Counted from the stretch's first letter, positions 39,544-48,636 are shown. The stretch: 64,000 nucleotides of DNA from Pseudomonas chlororaphis (GCF_003731765.1 NZ_MOAL01000008.1:248001-312000); one strand, 5' to 3'. The notes: a model not told the origin generated them from the sequence alone. Numbers and translations are program-made.

Positions 39544-39560
39544 GTAAGCGTTGGCTTACA
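39544..39560 (-). promoter_or_regulatory. GacA upstream activating sequence of rsmZ
   Basis: On the minus strand TGTAAGCCAACGCTTAC, matching TGTAAG-N6-CTTAC(A), about 175-190 bases upstream of the RsmZ start. The bases between it and the promoter are very AT-rich (39445-39530), suggesting a bendable or H-NS-like bound spacer. Confidence 0.85.
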
Positions 39561-39620
39561 TGGATACCCAGAGTAATCCCAACTACCTCCCACACAGACA
39601 AACCTCTTTTCCAAGGCCCA

Positions 39621-39653
39621 ACAAAAAGCCCCGAACCAGTCGGGGCTTTTTTA
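39621..39653 (-). terminator. Terminator of rpoS (works on both strands)
   Basis: Perfect 9-bp stem AAGCCCCGA/TCGGGGCTT (39626-39634 with 39640-39648) with A-run and T-run flanks, directly downstream of rpoS. Confidence 0.85.
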
Positions 39654-39676
39654 CTTGCTTGGGTCAGCAGACGCAG

Positions 39677-40684
39677 TTATTGAAACAACGACTCACTGGA
39701 CAGGCCATTTTTTTCAAGGATCTCACGCAAGCGCTTGAGCCCTTCAACCTGGATCTGCCGAACCCGCTCACGGGTCAAGCCGATTTCCAGGCCAACGTCT
39801 TCCAGGGTGCTGCTTTCATGACCACGCAGGCCGAAACGTCGCACGACTACTTCGCGCTGCTTTTCGGTGAGTTCACACAGCCACTGATCGATGCTTTGGG
39901 ACAGGTCGTCATCCTGCAACAGTTCGCATGGATCGGTCGGACGGTCGTCCGTCAGGGTATCTAGCAGGGTTTTATCCGAATCCGGACCCAGCGAGACATC
40001 AACCGAAGAAACCCGCTCATTCAGGCCGAGCATGCGCTTGACCTCTCCTACCGGTTTCTCCAGCAGGTTGGCGATTTCTTCGGGCGAGGGTTCGTGATCG
40101 AGTTTTTGAGTCAGCTCGCGGGCGGCCCGAAGGTAGACGTTGAGCTCTTTGACCACATGAATCGGCAACCGGATGGTCCGGGTCTGGTTCATGATCGCGC
40201 GTTCGATGGTTTGACGAATCCACCAAGTGGCGTAGGTCGAGAAGCGGAAGCCCCGTTCCGGATCGAATTTCTCCACCGCTCGGATCAAGCCGAGGTTGCC
40301 CTCTTCGATCAGGTCCAACAGCGAGAGCCCACGATTGACATAACGACGGGCGATTTTCACCACCAATCGCAAGTTGCTTTCAATCATGCGCTTGCGCCCC
40401 GCCGGATCGCCACTCTGCGACAAACGCGCAAAGTGAACTTCTTCCTCGGGTGAGAGCAATGGGGAAAAGCCGATTTCATTGAGGTACAACTGCGTCGCGT
40501 CGAGCGCTCGCGTGTAATCAATGTATTTGTGTTGCTTGAGTGAAGCGGAGCTTTTGGATTTGGCGCGAACGGAAGGTGGAGTTGCCCCCTCATTATTCGA
40601 CATCGAATCCATATCGATGCTGGTCTCCATCAGGAGAACCTCATCGTCGATGTCAAACTCCGGCACTTCTTTACTGAGAGCCAT
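39677..40684 (-). CDS. rpoS: Stationary-phase sigma factor RpoS
   Basis: 335-residue sigma-38. It has the acidic N-terminus (MALSKEVPEFDIDDEVLLME), region 1.2 (DATQLYLNEIGFSPLLSPEE), region 2 (NLRLVVKIARRYVNRGLSLL; FRFSTYATWWIRQTIERAIM), region 3 and region 4 (TLEDVGLEIGLTRERVRQIQ). Directs RNA polymerase to stress genes. Its main promoter is expected inside nlpD upstream; AAAGGA precedes the ATG. Confidence 0.99.
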   Translation of the reverse strand: MALSKEVPEFDIDDEVLLMETSIDMDSMSNNEGATPPSVRAKSKSSASLKQHKYIDYTRALDATQLYLNEIGFSPLLSPEEEVHFARLSQSGDPAGRKRMIESNLRLVVKIARRYVNRGLSLLDLIEEGNLGLIRAVEKFDPERGFRFSTYATWWIRQTIERAIMNQTRTIRLPIHVVKELNVYLRAARELTQKLDHEPSPEEIANLLEKPVGEVKRMLGLNERVSSVDVSLGPDSDKTLLDTLTDDRPTDPCELLQDDDLSQSIDQWLCELTEKQREVVVRRFGLRGHESSTLEDVGLEIGLTRERVRQIQVEGLKRLREILEKNGLSSESLFQ

Positions 40685-40789
40685 TGTTATAGTCCTTTGG
40701 TGAGTTCGACCTCAGGCTCAAGCGGCGCCTCTATCCTTGGCAACGCTGGAACCTGTCCCCTCTACGCGACGGAACAGGCTTGTAACAGA

Positions 40790-41623
40790 TCAACGACGTG
40801 GCAGGAATTGCAACGGATCTACAGGTTTACCTTGTCGGCGAATCTCAAAGTGCAGTTTCACCCGGTCTGTACCAGTTGACCCCATCTCCGCAATTGTTTG
40901 CCCAACTTTGACCTGCTGCCCCTCCCGAACCAGGAGCCTGCGGTTGTGGCCGTAGGCGCTGACGTAGGTTTCGTTGTGTTTGATGATGACTAATTCGCCG
41001 TAGCCCCTTAAGCCACTCCCGGCGTAAACCACCGTCCCATCAGACGCAGCTAAAACAGGCTGTCCCAAATCCCCGGCGATATCAATGCCTTTATTCAAAC
41101 TACCGTTTGAAGAGAATTTTCCAATAAGAATGCCGTTTGCAGGCCATCCCCAGCCCGTTGGGGCCGGGCCTGCCGGCGGCAAAGGTGCCGGCGTGGATTT
41201 GCTCGGCGTGGCCGGCGCAACGCCCACCGGACGCCGGGTCACGGTGGTTTTACTGGACGAGGAAGCACTGGATTGGGACGTGGTCACTACCGTGGTCGGT
41301 GCCGCACCCGAGCGACCGTCGAAGCGAATCGTCTGCCCGGGATGAATGGTGAACGGTTCTGGAATGTTGTTACGCGCGGCCAGCGCCTTGTAGTCCCAAC
41401 CATAACGGAAGGCAATCGAAAACAAGGTATCGCCACGACGAACCACATACTGGCCAGTGGTCACGGTTGGACGCTGGGCAACCGCGCTGTTGCGATCGAC
41501 GACTCGCACACTGCTGGATTTGGTGCTGGAGCAACCGACCAACAAGGAACTCAAGACAAGGCCAATCATCAGTCGCTGAAAGCTTGTGATACCCATACGC
41601 TGCGCAATGACTGTGAGACTCAC
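40790..41623 (-). CDS. nlpD: Lipoprotein NlpD (LysM, M23 domain amidase activator)
   Basis: 277-residue outer-membrane lipoprotein. Signal and lipobox are LMIGLVLSSLLVGCSS; a LysM peptidoglycan-binding domain follows (GQYVVRRGDTLFSIAFRYGW), then a proline/serine-rich linker and a C-terminal M23 (LytM) domain (GIDIAGDLGQPVLAASDGTV; KVGQTIAEMGSTGTDRVKLH) lacking full catalytic residues in this family. It activates amidases at cell division. The GTG at 41623 (VSLTVIAQRMG) gives the usual length; a longer frame to 41686 exists. Confidence 0.93.
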   Translation of the reverse strand: MSLTVIAQRMGITSFQRLMIGLVLSSLLVGCSSTKSSSVRVVDRNSAVAQRPTVTTGQYVVRRGDTLFSIAFRYGWDYKALAARNNIPEPFTIHPGQTIRFDGRSGAAPTTVVTTSQSSASSSSKTTVTRRPVGVAPATPSKSTPAPLPPAGPAPTGWGWPANGILIGKFSSNGSLNKGIDIAGDLGQPVLAASDGTVVYAGSGLRGYGELVIIKHNETYVSAYGHNRRLLVREGQQVKVGQTIAEMGSTGTDRVKLHFEIRRQGKPVDPLQFLPRR

Positions 41624-41818
41624 CCGCCGCTCCCTTTGTGGTGGTTGACGATAAAGATTGCCTGGCTCAGGCATGAAATGTCGCAAGTATAACTGGCTGC
41701 CGGTGCTTTACCGCTGGCAAAACGCAAGAAGCAGGCCGGTAGACGGTTGACCGATTCGACCAGACCGCAGCCTTCGACCCGGGCGATCAAACAGAATTCA
41801 CCCCATGCCAACAAATGC

Positions 41819-42496
41819 TCAGGCCAACGGCCCATTGAGCAATGGCACGAAACGCACGGCCCCCAGAATATGCCGTGAAAAACCTTGCTCCTCACGAACG
41901 ATCAGCATCAACTGCTGCACTTCGCCCGCACCGACGGGGATCACCAGGCGACCACCCGGTGCGAGCTGATCCAGCAACGCCTGTGGAACATCGGTCGCCA
42001 CGGCGGTCACGATGATGCCGTTGTAAGGCGCCAATGCCGGCCACCCCTCCCAGCCATCGCCCCAGCGGAACACCACGTTACGCAGGTTCAACTCCTGCAG
42101 ACGTTCCTTGGCCCGGTCTTGCAGGACCTTGATCCGCTCGACCGAAAACACCCGCTCGACCAATTGCGACAACACCGCCGTCTGGTAACCGGAGCCGGTA
42201 CCGATCTCCAGCACCTTGTCCAGCGGCCCCGCCTCCAGCAGCAACTCGCTCATGCGGGCCACCATATAAGGCTGGGAGATGGTCTGGTTGTGGCCGATGG
42301 GCAGCGCCGTGTCTTCATAGGCACGATGCGCCAAGGCTTCATCGACGAACAGGTGACGCGGTGTGCGACGAATGACTTCCAGGACCTGCGGGTTGGACAG
42401 CCCCTCATCGTACAAACGTTGAATAAGGCGTTCCCGGGTGCGCTGGGAGGTCATGCCGATGCCCCGTCGCAGCAAATCGTCTTGCTCACGAGCCAT
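41819..42496 (-). CDS. pcm: Protein-L-isoaspartate O-methyltransferase
   Basis: 225-residue repair methyltransferase acting on isoaspartyl residues. SAM-binding motif VLEIGTGSGYQTAVLSQLVE, ALPIGHNQTISQPYMVARM and the C-terminal GEVQQLMLIVREEQGFSRHI are family signatures. The ATG at 42496 has GGAGGG upstream and overlaps the surE stop; the internal ATG at 42454 (MTSQRTRERL) gives the 211-residue form common in the genus and is a real alternative. Confidence 0.95.
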   Translation of the reverse strand: MAREQDDLLRRGIGMTSQRTRERLIQRLYDEGLSNPQVLEVIRRTPRHLFVDEALAHRAYEDTALPIGHNQTISQPYMVARMSELLLEAGPLDKVLEIGTGSGYQTAVLSQLVERVFSVERIKVLQDRAKERLQELNLRNVVFRWGDGWEGWPALAPYNGIIVTAVATDVPQALLDQLAPGGRLVIPVGAGEVQQLMLIVREEQGFSRHILGAVRFVPLLNGPLA

Positions 42497-43245
42497 CAGC
42501 GCAGTCCCTCCAGCCAGCCGTCGAGTGTTCTGAACGCCTCGTTGAAGGTTCGATCCAGTTGTAGCGGAGTCACCGACACATACCCCTGCATCACCGCATG
42601 GAAATCCGTTCCCGGACCACCGTCTTCGGCGTCACCGGCTGCGGCAATCCAGTAACCGGCCTTGCCCCGCGGGTCGACGACTTTCATCGGCGCGGCGGCG
42701 CGGGCGCGGTGCCCCAGGCGCGTCAACTGGATACCACGGATATGGTCCAGCGGCAGGTTGGGGATGTTCACGTTCAACACCGTACGCGGCGGCAGCTGCA
42801 GCGAAGCGTGAGCCGCCACCAGCTTGCGCGCGAAGTAGGCCGCCGTAGGCAGGTTCTCCAACTGGCGCGATACGAACGAAAACGCGAAGGCCGGCAGATC
42901 CAGAAAACGACCTTCGAGCGCCGCAGCGACAGTGCCCGAATACAGCACGTCGTCCCCCAGGTTGGCGCCCAGGTTAATGCCGGAAACCACCATATCGGGG
43001 GGACTTTCGAGCAAGCCATTAAGGCCCAGGTGCACGCAGTCGGTGGGCGTACCGTTGATGCTGATAAAACCGTTGCCCAAGGTCTGGGCGTGCAACGGAC
43101 GGTCGAGCGTCAGCGAGCTGCTGGCGCCGCTTTTATCTTGATCCGGGGCAACCACCACGCACTCGGCATAATCCACCAGCGCAGCATGCAGCGCGGCGAG
43201 GCCGGGAGCGGTGACGCCATCGTCGTTAGAAATCAGAATACGCAT
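42496..43245 (-). CDS. surE: 5'/3'-nucleotidase SurE
   Basis: 249-residue survival protein E, a metal-dependent nucleotide phosphatase. N-terminal MRILISNDDGVTAPGLAALH has the metal-binding Asp-Asp pair; VVAPDQDKSGASSSLTLDRP and VVSGINLGANLGDDVLYSGT are typical. Start at 43245 (13-base overlap with truD) since the longer frame lacks support. Part of the truD-surE-pcm-nlpD-rpoS stress locus. Confidence 0.97.
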   Translation of the reverse strand: MRILISNDDGVTAPGLAALHAALVDYAECVVVAPDQDKSGASSSLTLDRPLHAQTLGNGFISINGTPTDCVHLGLNGLLESPPDMVVSGINLGANLGDDVLYSGTVAAALEGRFLDLPAFAFSFVSRQLENLPTAAYFARKLVAAHASLQLPPRTVLNVNIPNLPLDHIRGIQLTRLGHRARAAAPMKVVDPRGKAGYWIAAAGDAEDGGPGTDFHAVMQGYVSVTPLQLDRTFNEAFRTLDGWLEGLR

Positions 43246-44291
43246 GGGCTGTCCGTCTGCCCCACCGGCACCAGATCGACGAGTTCGCGCACCAATACAG
43301 TGGCGAAGCATCCAGCCGGCAGGACGAATTCCAATTGCAGAATGTCAGGCTCGGGATAATGCCACGTCAACCCGCCAATGGGCAGCCGCAGGATGCGACG
43401 TTCGTGGCTCATTCCCGCTTTTATCAACCAGTCCCGCAAATCCGCCTCACGGGCCGCAATGTCCTGTTCCAGGGCCTGGGTCACGCCGCTGGCAGGGGAA
43501 TCACCTTCGCCCCACTGCGGGCCGGTCGGGTGCAGATCGAGAATCGCCAGGCGCGGGTCACTGCACTCGGCCTCCCCCGCCGGGAAGAAACTGCGGCTAT
43601 CGGTGAAGGCCAGCAGATCGCCGACCTGGGCGCGCTGCCAACTGCCATCCGCCACACGCGCCGCCAGCACCTGGTTGAACAGGTAGCTGCGGGCCGTGGA
43701 AAGCAGGCGCGAGCGCACATTGCGCTGCTCAGGCAGGGCCTTGCGAGCGGCCCAATCCCGGGCATCCACCAGGTTGCCACCGTTATGGCCGAAACGCTGG
43801 GCACCGAAGTAATTGGGAATGCCCTGCTGGGCGATGGTCTTCAAGCGCTCGTCGATACCCGCCTGGTCGCCCTTGAGTTCGGTCAGGCGCAATGTGAAGC
43901 CGTTGGCCGCATGGGCGCCGCGCTGCAATTTGCGCTTGTGACGGGTCTGCTTGAGGATTTTCAGGGTGTCATTTTCGGCCGCGCTCATATCCGGATCGGC
44001 CTTGCCTGGCAGTTGCACACTGAACCACTGACGGGTCAGGGCCTGGCGATCCTTGAGCCCCGCGTAGCTGACAGTACGCAGAGGCACGCCCGCCGCCTTG
44101 GCGATACGCCGTGCTGCTTCCTCGGTATTCAGGCCGCGTTTTTCCACCCAGAGCCACAGGTGTTCACCGTCGCCACTCAAGGGAATATCCAGCACTTCAT
44201 CGACCTGGAAATCTTCAGCGGTGGCTTTGAGTACGGCACTACCCAAAGCTTGACCATAGGCACGCGGGCCCAGCAATTGCAGTTCCGTCAT
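43233..44291 (-). CDS. truD: tRNA pseudouridine(13) synthase TruD
   Basis: 352-residue TruD. It contains KATAEDFQVDEVLDIPLSGD, the catalytic loop VSYAGLKDRQALTRQWFSVQ (Asp of GLKDR), and GIPNYFGAQRFGHNGGNLVD. It makes pseudouridine 13 in tRNA-Glu. ATGA overlap with ispF. Confidence 0.97.
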   Translation of the reverse strand: MTELQLLGPRAYGQALGSAVLKATAEDFQVDEVLDIPLSGDGEHLWLWVEKRGLNTEEAARRIAKAAGVPLRTVSYAGLKDRQALTRQWFSVQLPGKADPDMSAAENDTLKILKQTRHKRKLQRGAHAANGFTLRLTELKGDQAGIDERLKTIAQQGIPNYFGAQRFGHNGGNLVDARDWAARKALPEQRNVRSRLLSTARSYLFNQVLAARVADGSWQRAQVGDLLAFTDSRSFFPAGEAECSDPRLAILDLHPTGPQWGEGDSPASGVTQALEQDIAAREADLRDWLIKAGMSHERRILRLPIGGLTWHYPEPDILQLEFVLPAGCFATVLVRELVDLVPVGQTDSPCVF

Positions 44292-44761
44292 GCGCGTAGC
44301 AACAAGGCAACGGAATGCACGGCAATGCCTTCTTCACGGCCGACAAAACCGAGCTTTTCGGTGGTGGTAGCTTTCACGTTCACTTGATCCAATTCGACTT
44401 GCAGATCCGCGGCGATCAGCGCGCGCATGCTTTCAATATGGGGCGCCATTTTCGGCGCCTGGGCGACAATGGTGTTGTCGACATTGCCGACTTTCCAGCC
44501 TTTGGCATGGATCAGCGCGACGACGTGACGCAGCAACACCCGGCTGTCTGCCCCCTTGAACTGCGGATCGGTGTCTGGAAAGTGTTTGCCGATATCGCCC
44601 AATGCCGCCGCGCCGAGCAACGCATCGCTCAGCGCATGCAACAGCACGTCGCCGTCAGAATGAGCGAGCAACCCGAAACCGTGTGCAATACGCACCCCGC
44701 CCAGGGTGATGAAATCGCCCTCAGCGAAACGGTGCACATCATAGCCGTGGCCAATACGCAT
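44288..44761 (-). CDS. ispF: 2-C-methyl-D-erythritol 2,4-cyclodiphosphate synthase
   Basis: 157-residue IspF of the MEP isoprenoid pathway, forming the cyclodiphosphate from CDP-ME 2-phosphate. MRIGHGYDVHRFAEGDFITL supplies metal ligands Asp8 and His10; HSDGDVLLHALSDALLGAAA and GKHFPDTDPQFKGADSR are diagnostic. It is separated from ispD by the formaldehyde detoxification genes. Its start codon directly follows the T-run of a terminator hairpin that also contains its AGGG ribosome site. Confidence 0.98.
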   Translation of the reverse strand: MRIGHGYDVHRFAEGDFITLGGVRIAHGFGLLAHSDGDVLLHALSDALLGAAALGDIGKHFPDTDPQFKGADSRVLLRHVVALIHAKGWKVGNVDNTIVAQAPKMAPHIESMRALIAADLQVELDQVNVKATTTEKLGFVGREEGIAVHSVALLLRA

Positions 44762-44790
44762 AAAAAAACGCCCTGATTGAGTCAGGGCGT
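44762..44790 (-). terminator. fghA terminator overlapping the ispF ribosome site
   Basis: Perfect 9-bp stem ACGCCCTGA/TCAGGGCGT (44768-44776 with 44782-44790) and TTTTTTT on the minus strand, ending at the base before the ispF ATG. The only AGGG near the ispF start lies in the 3' arm. Confidence 0.8.
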
Positions 44791-44813
44791 GATTCTACCT
44801 GCTTTGTCGGACA

Positions 44814-45659
44814 TTAGGCGCTAAGAGCCTGCGCATGATGCTGCAGGTGGTCGTCAATAAAACTGGCGATGAAGAAATAGCTGTGGTCATAGCCTGGCTG
44901 CAGTCGCAGGGTCAGCGGATGACCGGCGTTTTTCGCCGCTTGTTGCAGGACTTCGGGCTTGAGCTGGGTCGCCAGGAAATCATCACGATCGCCTTGATCC
45001 ACCAGCAACGGCAGCTTCTCGCTGGCCTCGGCAATCAGCACGCTGGCATCCCACTCGCGCCACCGCGAACGCTCCTCGCCCAGGTAGCGGGAGAAGGCTT
45101 TCTGCCCCCAGGGGCAATCCATCGGATTGCTGATCGGCGCAAAGGCCGAAACCGACTGATAACGCCCCGGGTTGCGCAATGCGCAGACCAGCGCGCCGTG
45201 CCCGCCCATGGAGTGCCCACTGATGCCGCGCTTGTCCGAAGCGGGGAAATGCGCCTCCACCAGGGCCGGCAACTCCTGCACCACATAGTCATGCATGCGG
45301 TAATGCTGCGCCCAAGGTTCCTGGGTCGCGTTCAGGTAGAACCCGGCGCCCAAGCCGAAATCCCAGGCGCCGTCCGGATCGCCCGGCACCCCGGCTCCGC
45401 GAGGGCTGGTATCCGGCGCGACGATAATCAAGCCCAGCTCGGCCGCCATACGCATGGCGCCCGCCTTGTGCATGAAATTCTCATCGGTGCAGGTCAAGCC
45501 AGACAACCAGTACAACACCGGCAGCTTGCCCCCCTGCTCCGCTTGCGGCGGCAGGTAGACGGCAAACACCATGTCGCAACCAAGCACGCGGGAGCTGTGT
45601 TTGTATCGTTTGTGCCAGCCACCAAAACTCTTCTGGCAGGAAATATTTTCCAAGGTCAT
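44814..45659 (-). CDS. fghA: S-formylglutathione hydrolase
   Basis: 281-residue esterase-D-type hydrolase releasing formate and glutathione from S-formylglutathione. Start MTLENISCQKSFGGWHKRYK; the oxyanion/substrate segment LYWLSGLTCTDENFMHKAGA and nucleophile Ser150 in GISGHSMGGHGA are typical. Downstream of adhC on the same strand, forming the two-step glutathione-dependent formaldehyde pathway. The ATG at 45659 has GGGAG upstream. Confidence 0.96.
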   Translation of the reverse strand: MTLENISCQKSFGGWHKRYKHSSRVLGCDMVFAVYLPPQAEQGGKLPVLYWLSGLTCTDENFMHKAGAMRMAAELGLIIVAPDTSPRGAGVPGDPDGAWDFGLGAGFYLNATQEPWAQHYRMHDYVVQELPALVEAHFPASDKRGISGHSMGGHGALVCALRNPGRYQSVSAFAPISNPMDCPWGQKAFSRYLGEERSRWREWDASVLIAEASEKLPLLVDQGDRDDFLATQLKPEVLQQAAKNAGHPLTLRLQPGYDHSYFFIASFIDDHLQHHAQALSA

Positions 45660-45747
45660 GGGAGTGCTCCCAGCTACAAGTTGCAAGCTTCCAGCTGCAA
45701 GTCAGGCGCGCTCACTTGCAGTGGGTGGCTTGTGGCTTACAGCTGCT
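45660..45747. repeat. Imperfect inverted repeat between adhC and fghA
   Basis: Segments GCTACAAGTTGCAAGCTTCC... and ...TGGCTTGTGGCTTACAGCTGC, plus AGCTGCAAG / CTTGCAG, form an imperfect palindrome of the REP type frequent between Pseudomonas genes. It could reduce fghA mRNA relative to adhC. Confidence 0.5.
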
Positions 45748-46860
45748 TCAGAAATGAATGACAGTACGGATGCTCTTGCCTTCGTGCATCAGGTCAAAAG
45801 CCTTGTTGATGTCTTCCAGGCCCATGGTGTGGGTGATGAAGGTGTCCAGCGGGATCTCGCCGGTCTGGGCCATTTCTACGTAGCTCGGCAGCTCGGAACG
45901 ACCGCGCACACCACCGAACGCCGAACCGCGCCAGACGCGACCGGTCACCAGTTGGAAAGGACGGGTAGCGATTTCCTGACCGGCACCGGCCACGCCGATG
46001 ATCACCGACTCGCCCCAGCCTTTATGACAGCACTCGAGGGCGGCGCGCATCAGTTGCACGTTGCCGATGCATTCAAAGGAGAAGTCCACGCCGCCGTCGG
46101 TCATGTCGACGATCACGTCCTGGATCGGACGATCGAAGTCCTTCGGATTGACGCAATCAGTGGCGCCCAGTTGCTTGGCGATTTCGAACTTGGCCGGGTT
46201 GATGTCGATGGCAATGATCCGTCCAGCCTTGGCTTTGACCGCACCAATCACCGCCGACAGGCCGATACCACCGAGACCGAAGATGGCCACGGTATCGCCC
46301 GGCTTGACCTTGGCGGTGTTGATAACCGCACCGATGCCGGTGGTGACGCCGCAACCCAGCAGACAGACTTTTTCCAGGGGCGCTTCTTTAGGGATCTTGG
46401 CCACCGAGATTTCCGGCAACACGGTGTACTCGGAAAAGGTTGAGGTGCCCATGTAGTGGAAAATTGGCTGACCTTTGTAGGAAAAGCGAGTGGTGCCGTC
46501 TGGCATCAGGCCCTTGCCTTGGGTGGCACGAATGGCCTGGCAGAGGTTGGTTTTGCCCGAGCGGCAGAATTTGCACTGACCGCATTCCGGGGTGTACAGC
46601 GGGATCACATGATCGCCGACCGCTACCGAGGTCACGCCCTCACCGATGGCTTCGACCACGGCACCACCTTCGTGGCCGAGGATCGACGGGAAGATACCTT
46701 CCGGGTCAGCGCCAGACAGGGTGTAGGCATCGGTGTGACAAACGCCGGAAGCGACGACCCGCAGCAGGACCTCGCCAGCCTTGGGCATCGCGACATCGAC
46801 TTCAACGATTTCCAGAGGTTTCTTGGCCTCAAAGGCAACGGCAGCGCGCGACTTGATCAT
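45748..46860 (-). CDS. adhC: S-(hydroxymethyl)glutathione dehydrogenase, class III alcohol dehydrogenase
   Basis: 370-residue zinc alcohol dehydrogenase (FrmA/AdhC) oxidising S-hydroxymethylglutathione with NAD+. Catalytic zinc ligand in SGVCHTDAYTLSG, GHEGGAVVEAIGEGV, structural zinc cysteines in CGQCKFCRSGKTNLC, and the Rossmann motif AIFGLGGIGLSAV are visible. ATG at 46860 (MIKSRAAVAFEAKKPLEIVE). Divergent from the LysR gene at 46968, its likely regulator. Confidence 0.97.
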   Translation of the reverse strand: MIKSRAAVAFEAKKPLEIVEVDVAMPKAGEVLLRVVASGVCHTDAYTLSGADPEGIFPSILGHEGGAVVEAIGEGVTSVAVGDHVIPLYTPECGQCKFCRSGKTNLCQAIRATQGKGLMPDGTTRFSYKGQPIFHYMGTSTFSEYTVLPEISVAKIPKEAPLEKVCLLGCGVTTGIGAVINTAKVKPGDTVAIFGLGGIGLSAVIGAVKAKAGRIIAIDINPAKFEIAKQLGATDCVNPKDFDRPIQDVIVDMTDGGVDFSFECIGNVQLMRAALECCHKGWGESVIIGVAGAGQEIATRPFQLVTGRVWRGSAFGGVRGRSELPSYVEMAQTGEIPLDTFITHTMGLEDINKAFDLMHEGKSIRTVIHF

Positions 46861-46967
46861 CCTGTTTCTCCAAGCGAATAAAAACGAGACAGGGAGTGTA
46901 AAACAGCGCACCAGGATGAATAATCCAGACAAAAGCAAAACATTATTGCTGCACAGGGACAATCAAC

Positions 46968-47870
46968 ATGAATGAGAACCGCTGGGAGGGCATCGATGAG
47001 TTCGTGGCTGTGGCCGAATGCAGCCAATTCACAGCTGCGGCAGAGCGCCTCGGGGTGTCGTCCTCCCACATCAGCCGGCAAGTGGCGCGCCTTGAAGAGC
47101 GTCTGCAAACCCGCCTGCTGTACCGCAGCACCCGACGCGTCAACCTGACCGAGGCCGGGCAAACGTTTTTGCAACATTGCCAGCGCTTGCAGGACGGTCG
47201 TGAAGAGGCCTTGCGCGCTGTCGGCGACCTCACCAGCGAACCCAAAGGCATGTTGCGCATGACCTGCGCAGTGGCCTATGGCGAACGCTTCATCGTGCCG
47301 TTGGTGACGCGGTTCATGGCGCTCTATCCACAACTGCGGGTGGATATCGAGCTGAGCAATCGCCAACTGGACCTGGTGCACGAAGGCCTGGACCTGGCGA
47401 TTCGTCTTGGGCGCCTGCAAGACTCACGCATGGTCGCCAGCCGACTGGCGCCGCGACGCATGTACTTGTGCGCGTCGCCGTCCTACCTGGCTCGGTATGG
47501 CCGGCCCCATAGCTTGTCGGAACTGAGCCGGCATAACTGCCTGATTGGCAGCTCGGACATTTGGCAACTGGCCCAGGATGGGCGGGAGTTTTCCCAGCGG
47601 GTCCAGGGCAACTGGCGCTGCAACAGTGGGCAGGCAGTGCTGGATGCGGCGTTACAAGGGGTCGGTTTGTGCCAGTTGCCGGACTATTACGTGCTGGAGC
47701 ATTTGCACAGCGGCGCGCTGGTGTCGCTATTGGAGGCGCATCAGCCGCCGAATACGGCGGTGTGGGCGCTGTATCCACAGCAGCGACATTTGTCGCCGAA
47801 GGTCAGGAAACTGGTGGATTTTCTGAAGGAAGGATTGGCCGAACGGCCAGAGTACGAACACAACCCGTAG
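46968..47870 (+). CDS. LysR-type regulator of the adhC-fghA pair
   Basis: 300-residue LysR protein: helix-turn-helix in residues about 5-65 (WEGIDEFVAVAECSQFTAAA; GVSSSHISRQVARLEERLQT) and effector-binding domain beyond 95. Divergent from adhC with a 107-base shared promoter. Its syntenic P. aeruginosa counterpart (PA3630) controls glutathione-dependent formaldehyde detoxification; that role is inferred here. Confidence 0.88.
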   Translation: MNENRWEGIDEFVAVAECSQFTAAAERLGVSSSHISRQVARLEERLQTRLLYRSTRRVNLTEAGQTFLQHCQRLQDGREEALRAVGDLTSEPKGMLRMTCAVAYGERFIVPLVTRFMALYPQLRVDIELSNRQLDLVHEGLDLAIRLGRLQDSRMVASRLAPRRMYLCASPSYLARYGRPHSLSELSRHNCLIGSSDIWQLAQDGREFSQRVQGNWRCNSGQAVLDAALQGVGLCQLPDYYVLEHLHSGALVSLLEAHQPPNTAVWALYPQQRHLSPKVRKLVDFLKEGLAERPEYEHNP

Positions 47871-47922
47871 AAGCCGGCTTAAAGGCGATGGCGGCTGTAA
47901 ATCACTGCCGAAAAACCAGGCC

Positions 47923-48636
47923 CTACAGAGGACGGCGGTTGGACCAGCGCAACCGCAGCCACTCCAGGTCTTCCGGCCGAGTCACCTTGATATTGTCCGA
48001 GCGCCCCTCGATCAGGCGCGGCGCCTGGCCGGACCATTCCATCGCGGAGGCTTCATCGGTGATCAGCGCATCGGCGACCAGGCTGTCGGCCAAGGCGCGA
48101 TGCAACGCACCCAGGCGAAACATCTGCGGCGTATAGGCTTGCCAGATCAGGCTGCGGTCGACGGTTTCCACCACGCGCCCGTGCTTGTCGACGCGCTTGA
48201 GGGTATCGCGGGCCGGCACCGCCAGGAGGCCGCCCACCGGGTCGTCGGCGAGTTCGGCCAGCAGTTTGTCGAGGTCGCCACGACTCAAGTTAGGCCGCGC
48301 GGCATCGTGCACCAAGACCCAATCATCGTCGCAGGCGCCCAAGGCATTAAGTTGCAGCAACGCATTGAGCACCGAGCCCGAGCGCTCCGCCCCCCCTTGC
48401 GCACGATGAATACGCAAGTCAATGGCGCACGCCAAGTTGGGCCAGTAAGGATCATCAACAGCAAGACTGACCACCAGGCCCTTGAGGCCGGGGTGATCGA
48501 GGAAACAGCCAATGCTGTGTTCGAGAATAGTGCGGCCACCCAGTTGCAGGTATTGCTTGGGGCGGTCCGCGGCCATACGGGCACCAATGCCCGCGGCAGG
48601 AATCACGGCCCAGAAGGCCGGCAGAACTTCAGTCAT
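47923..48636 (-). CDS. ispD: 2-C-methyl-D-erythritol 4-phosphate cytidylyltransferase
   Basis: 237-residue IspD (MEP pathway), transferring CMP to methylerythritol phosphate. AVIPAAGIGARMAADRPKQY is the nucleotide-binding start; LVHDAARPNLSRGDLDKLL and VEGRSDNIKVTRPEDL-type end (IEGRSDNIKVTRPEDLEWL) follow. ATGA overlap with ftsB. Confidence 0.97.
   Translation of the reverse strand: MTEVLPAFWAVIPAAGIGARMAADRPKQYLQLGGRTILEHSIGCFLDHPGLKGLVVSLAVDDPYWPNLACAIDLRIHRAQGGAERSGSVLNALLQLNALGACDDDWVLVHDAARPNLSRGDLDKLLAELADDPVGGLLAVPARDTLKRVDKHGRVVETVDRSLIWQAYTPQMFRLGALHRALADSLVADALITDEASAMEWSGQAPRLIEGRSDNIKVTRPEDLEWLRLRWSNRRPL

Noticed and set aside
44315..44776. Plus-strand frame opposite ispF
   Set aside because: Fully overlaps a certain essential gene, with no independent support.
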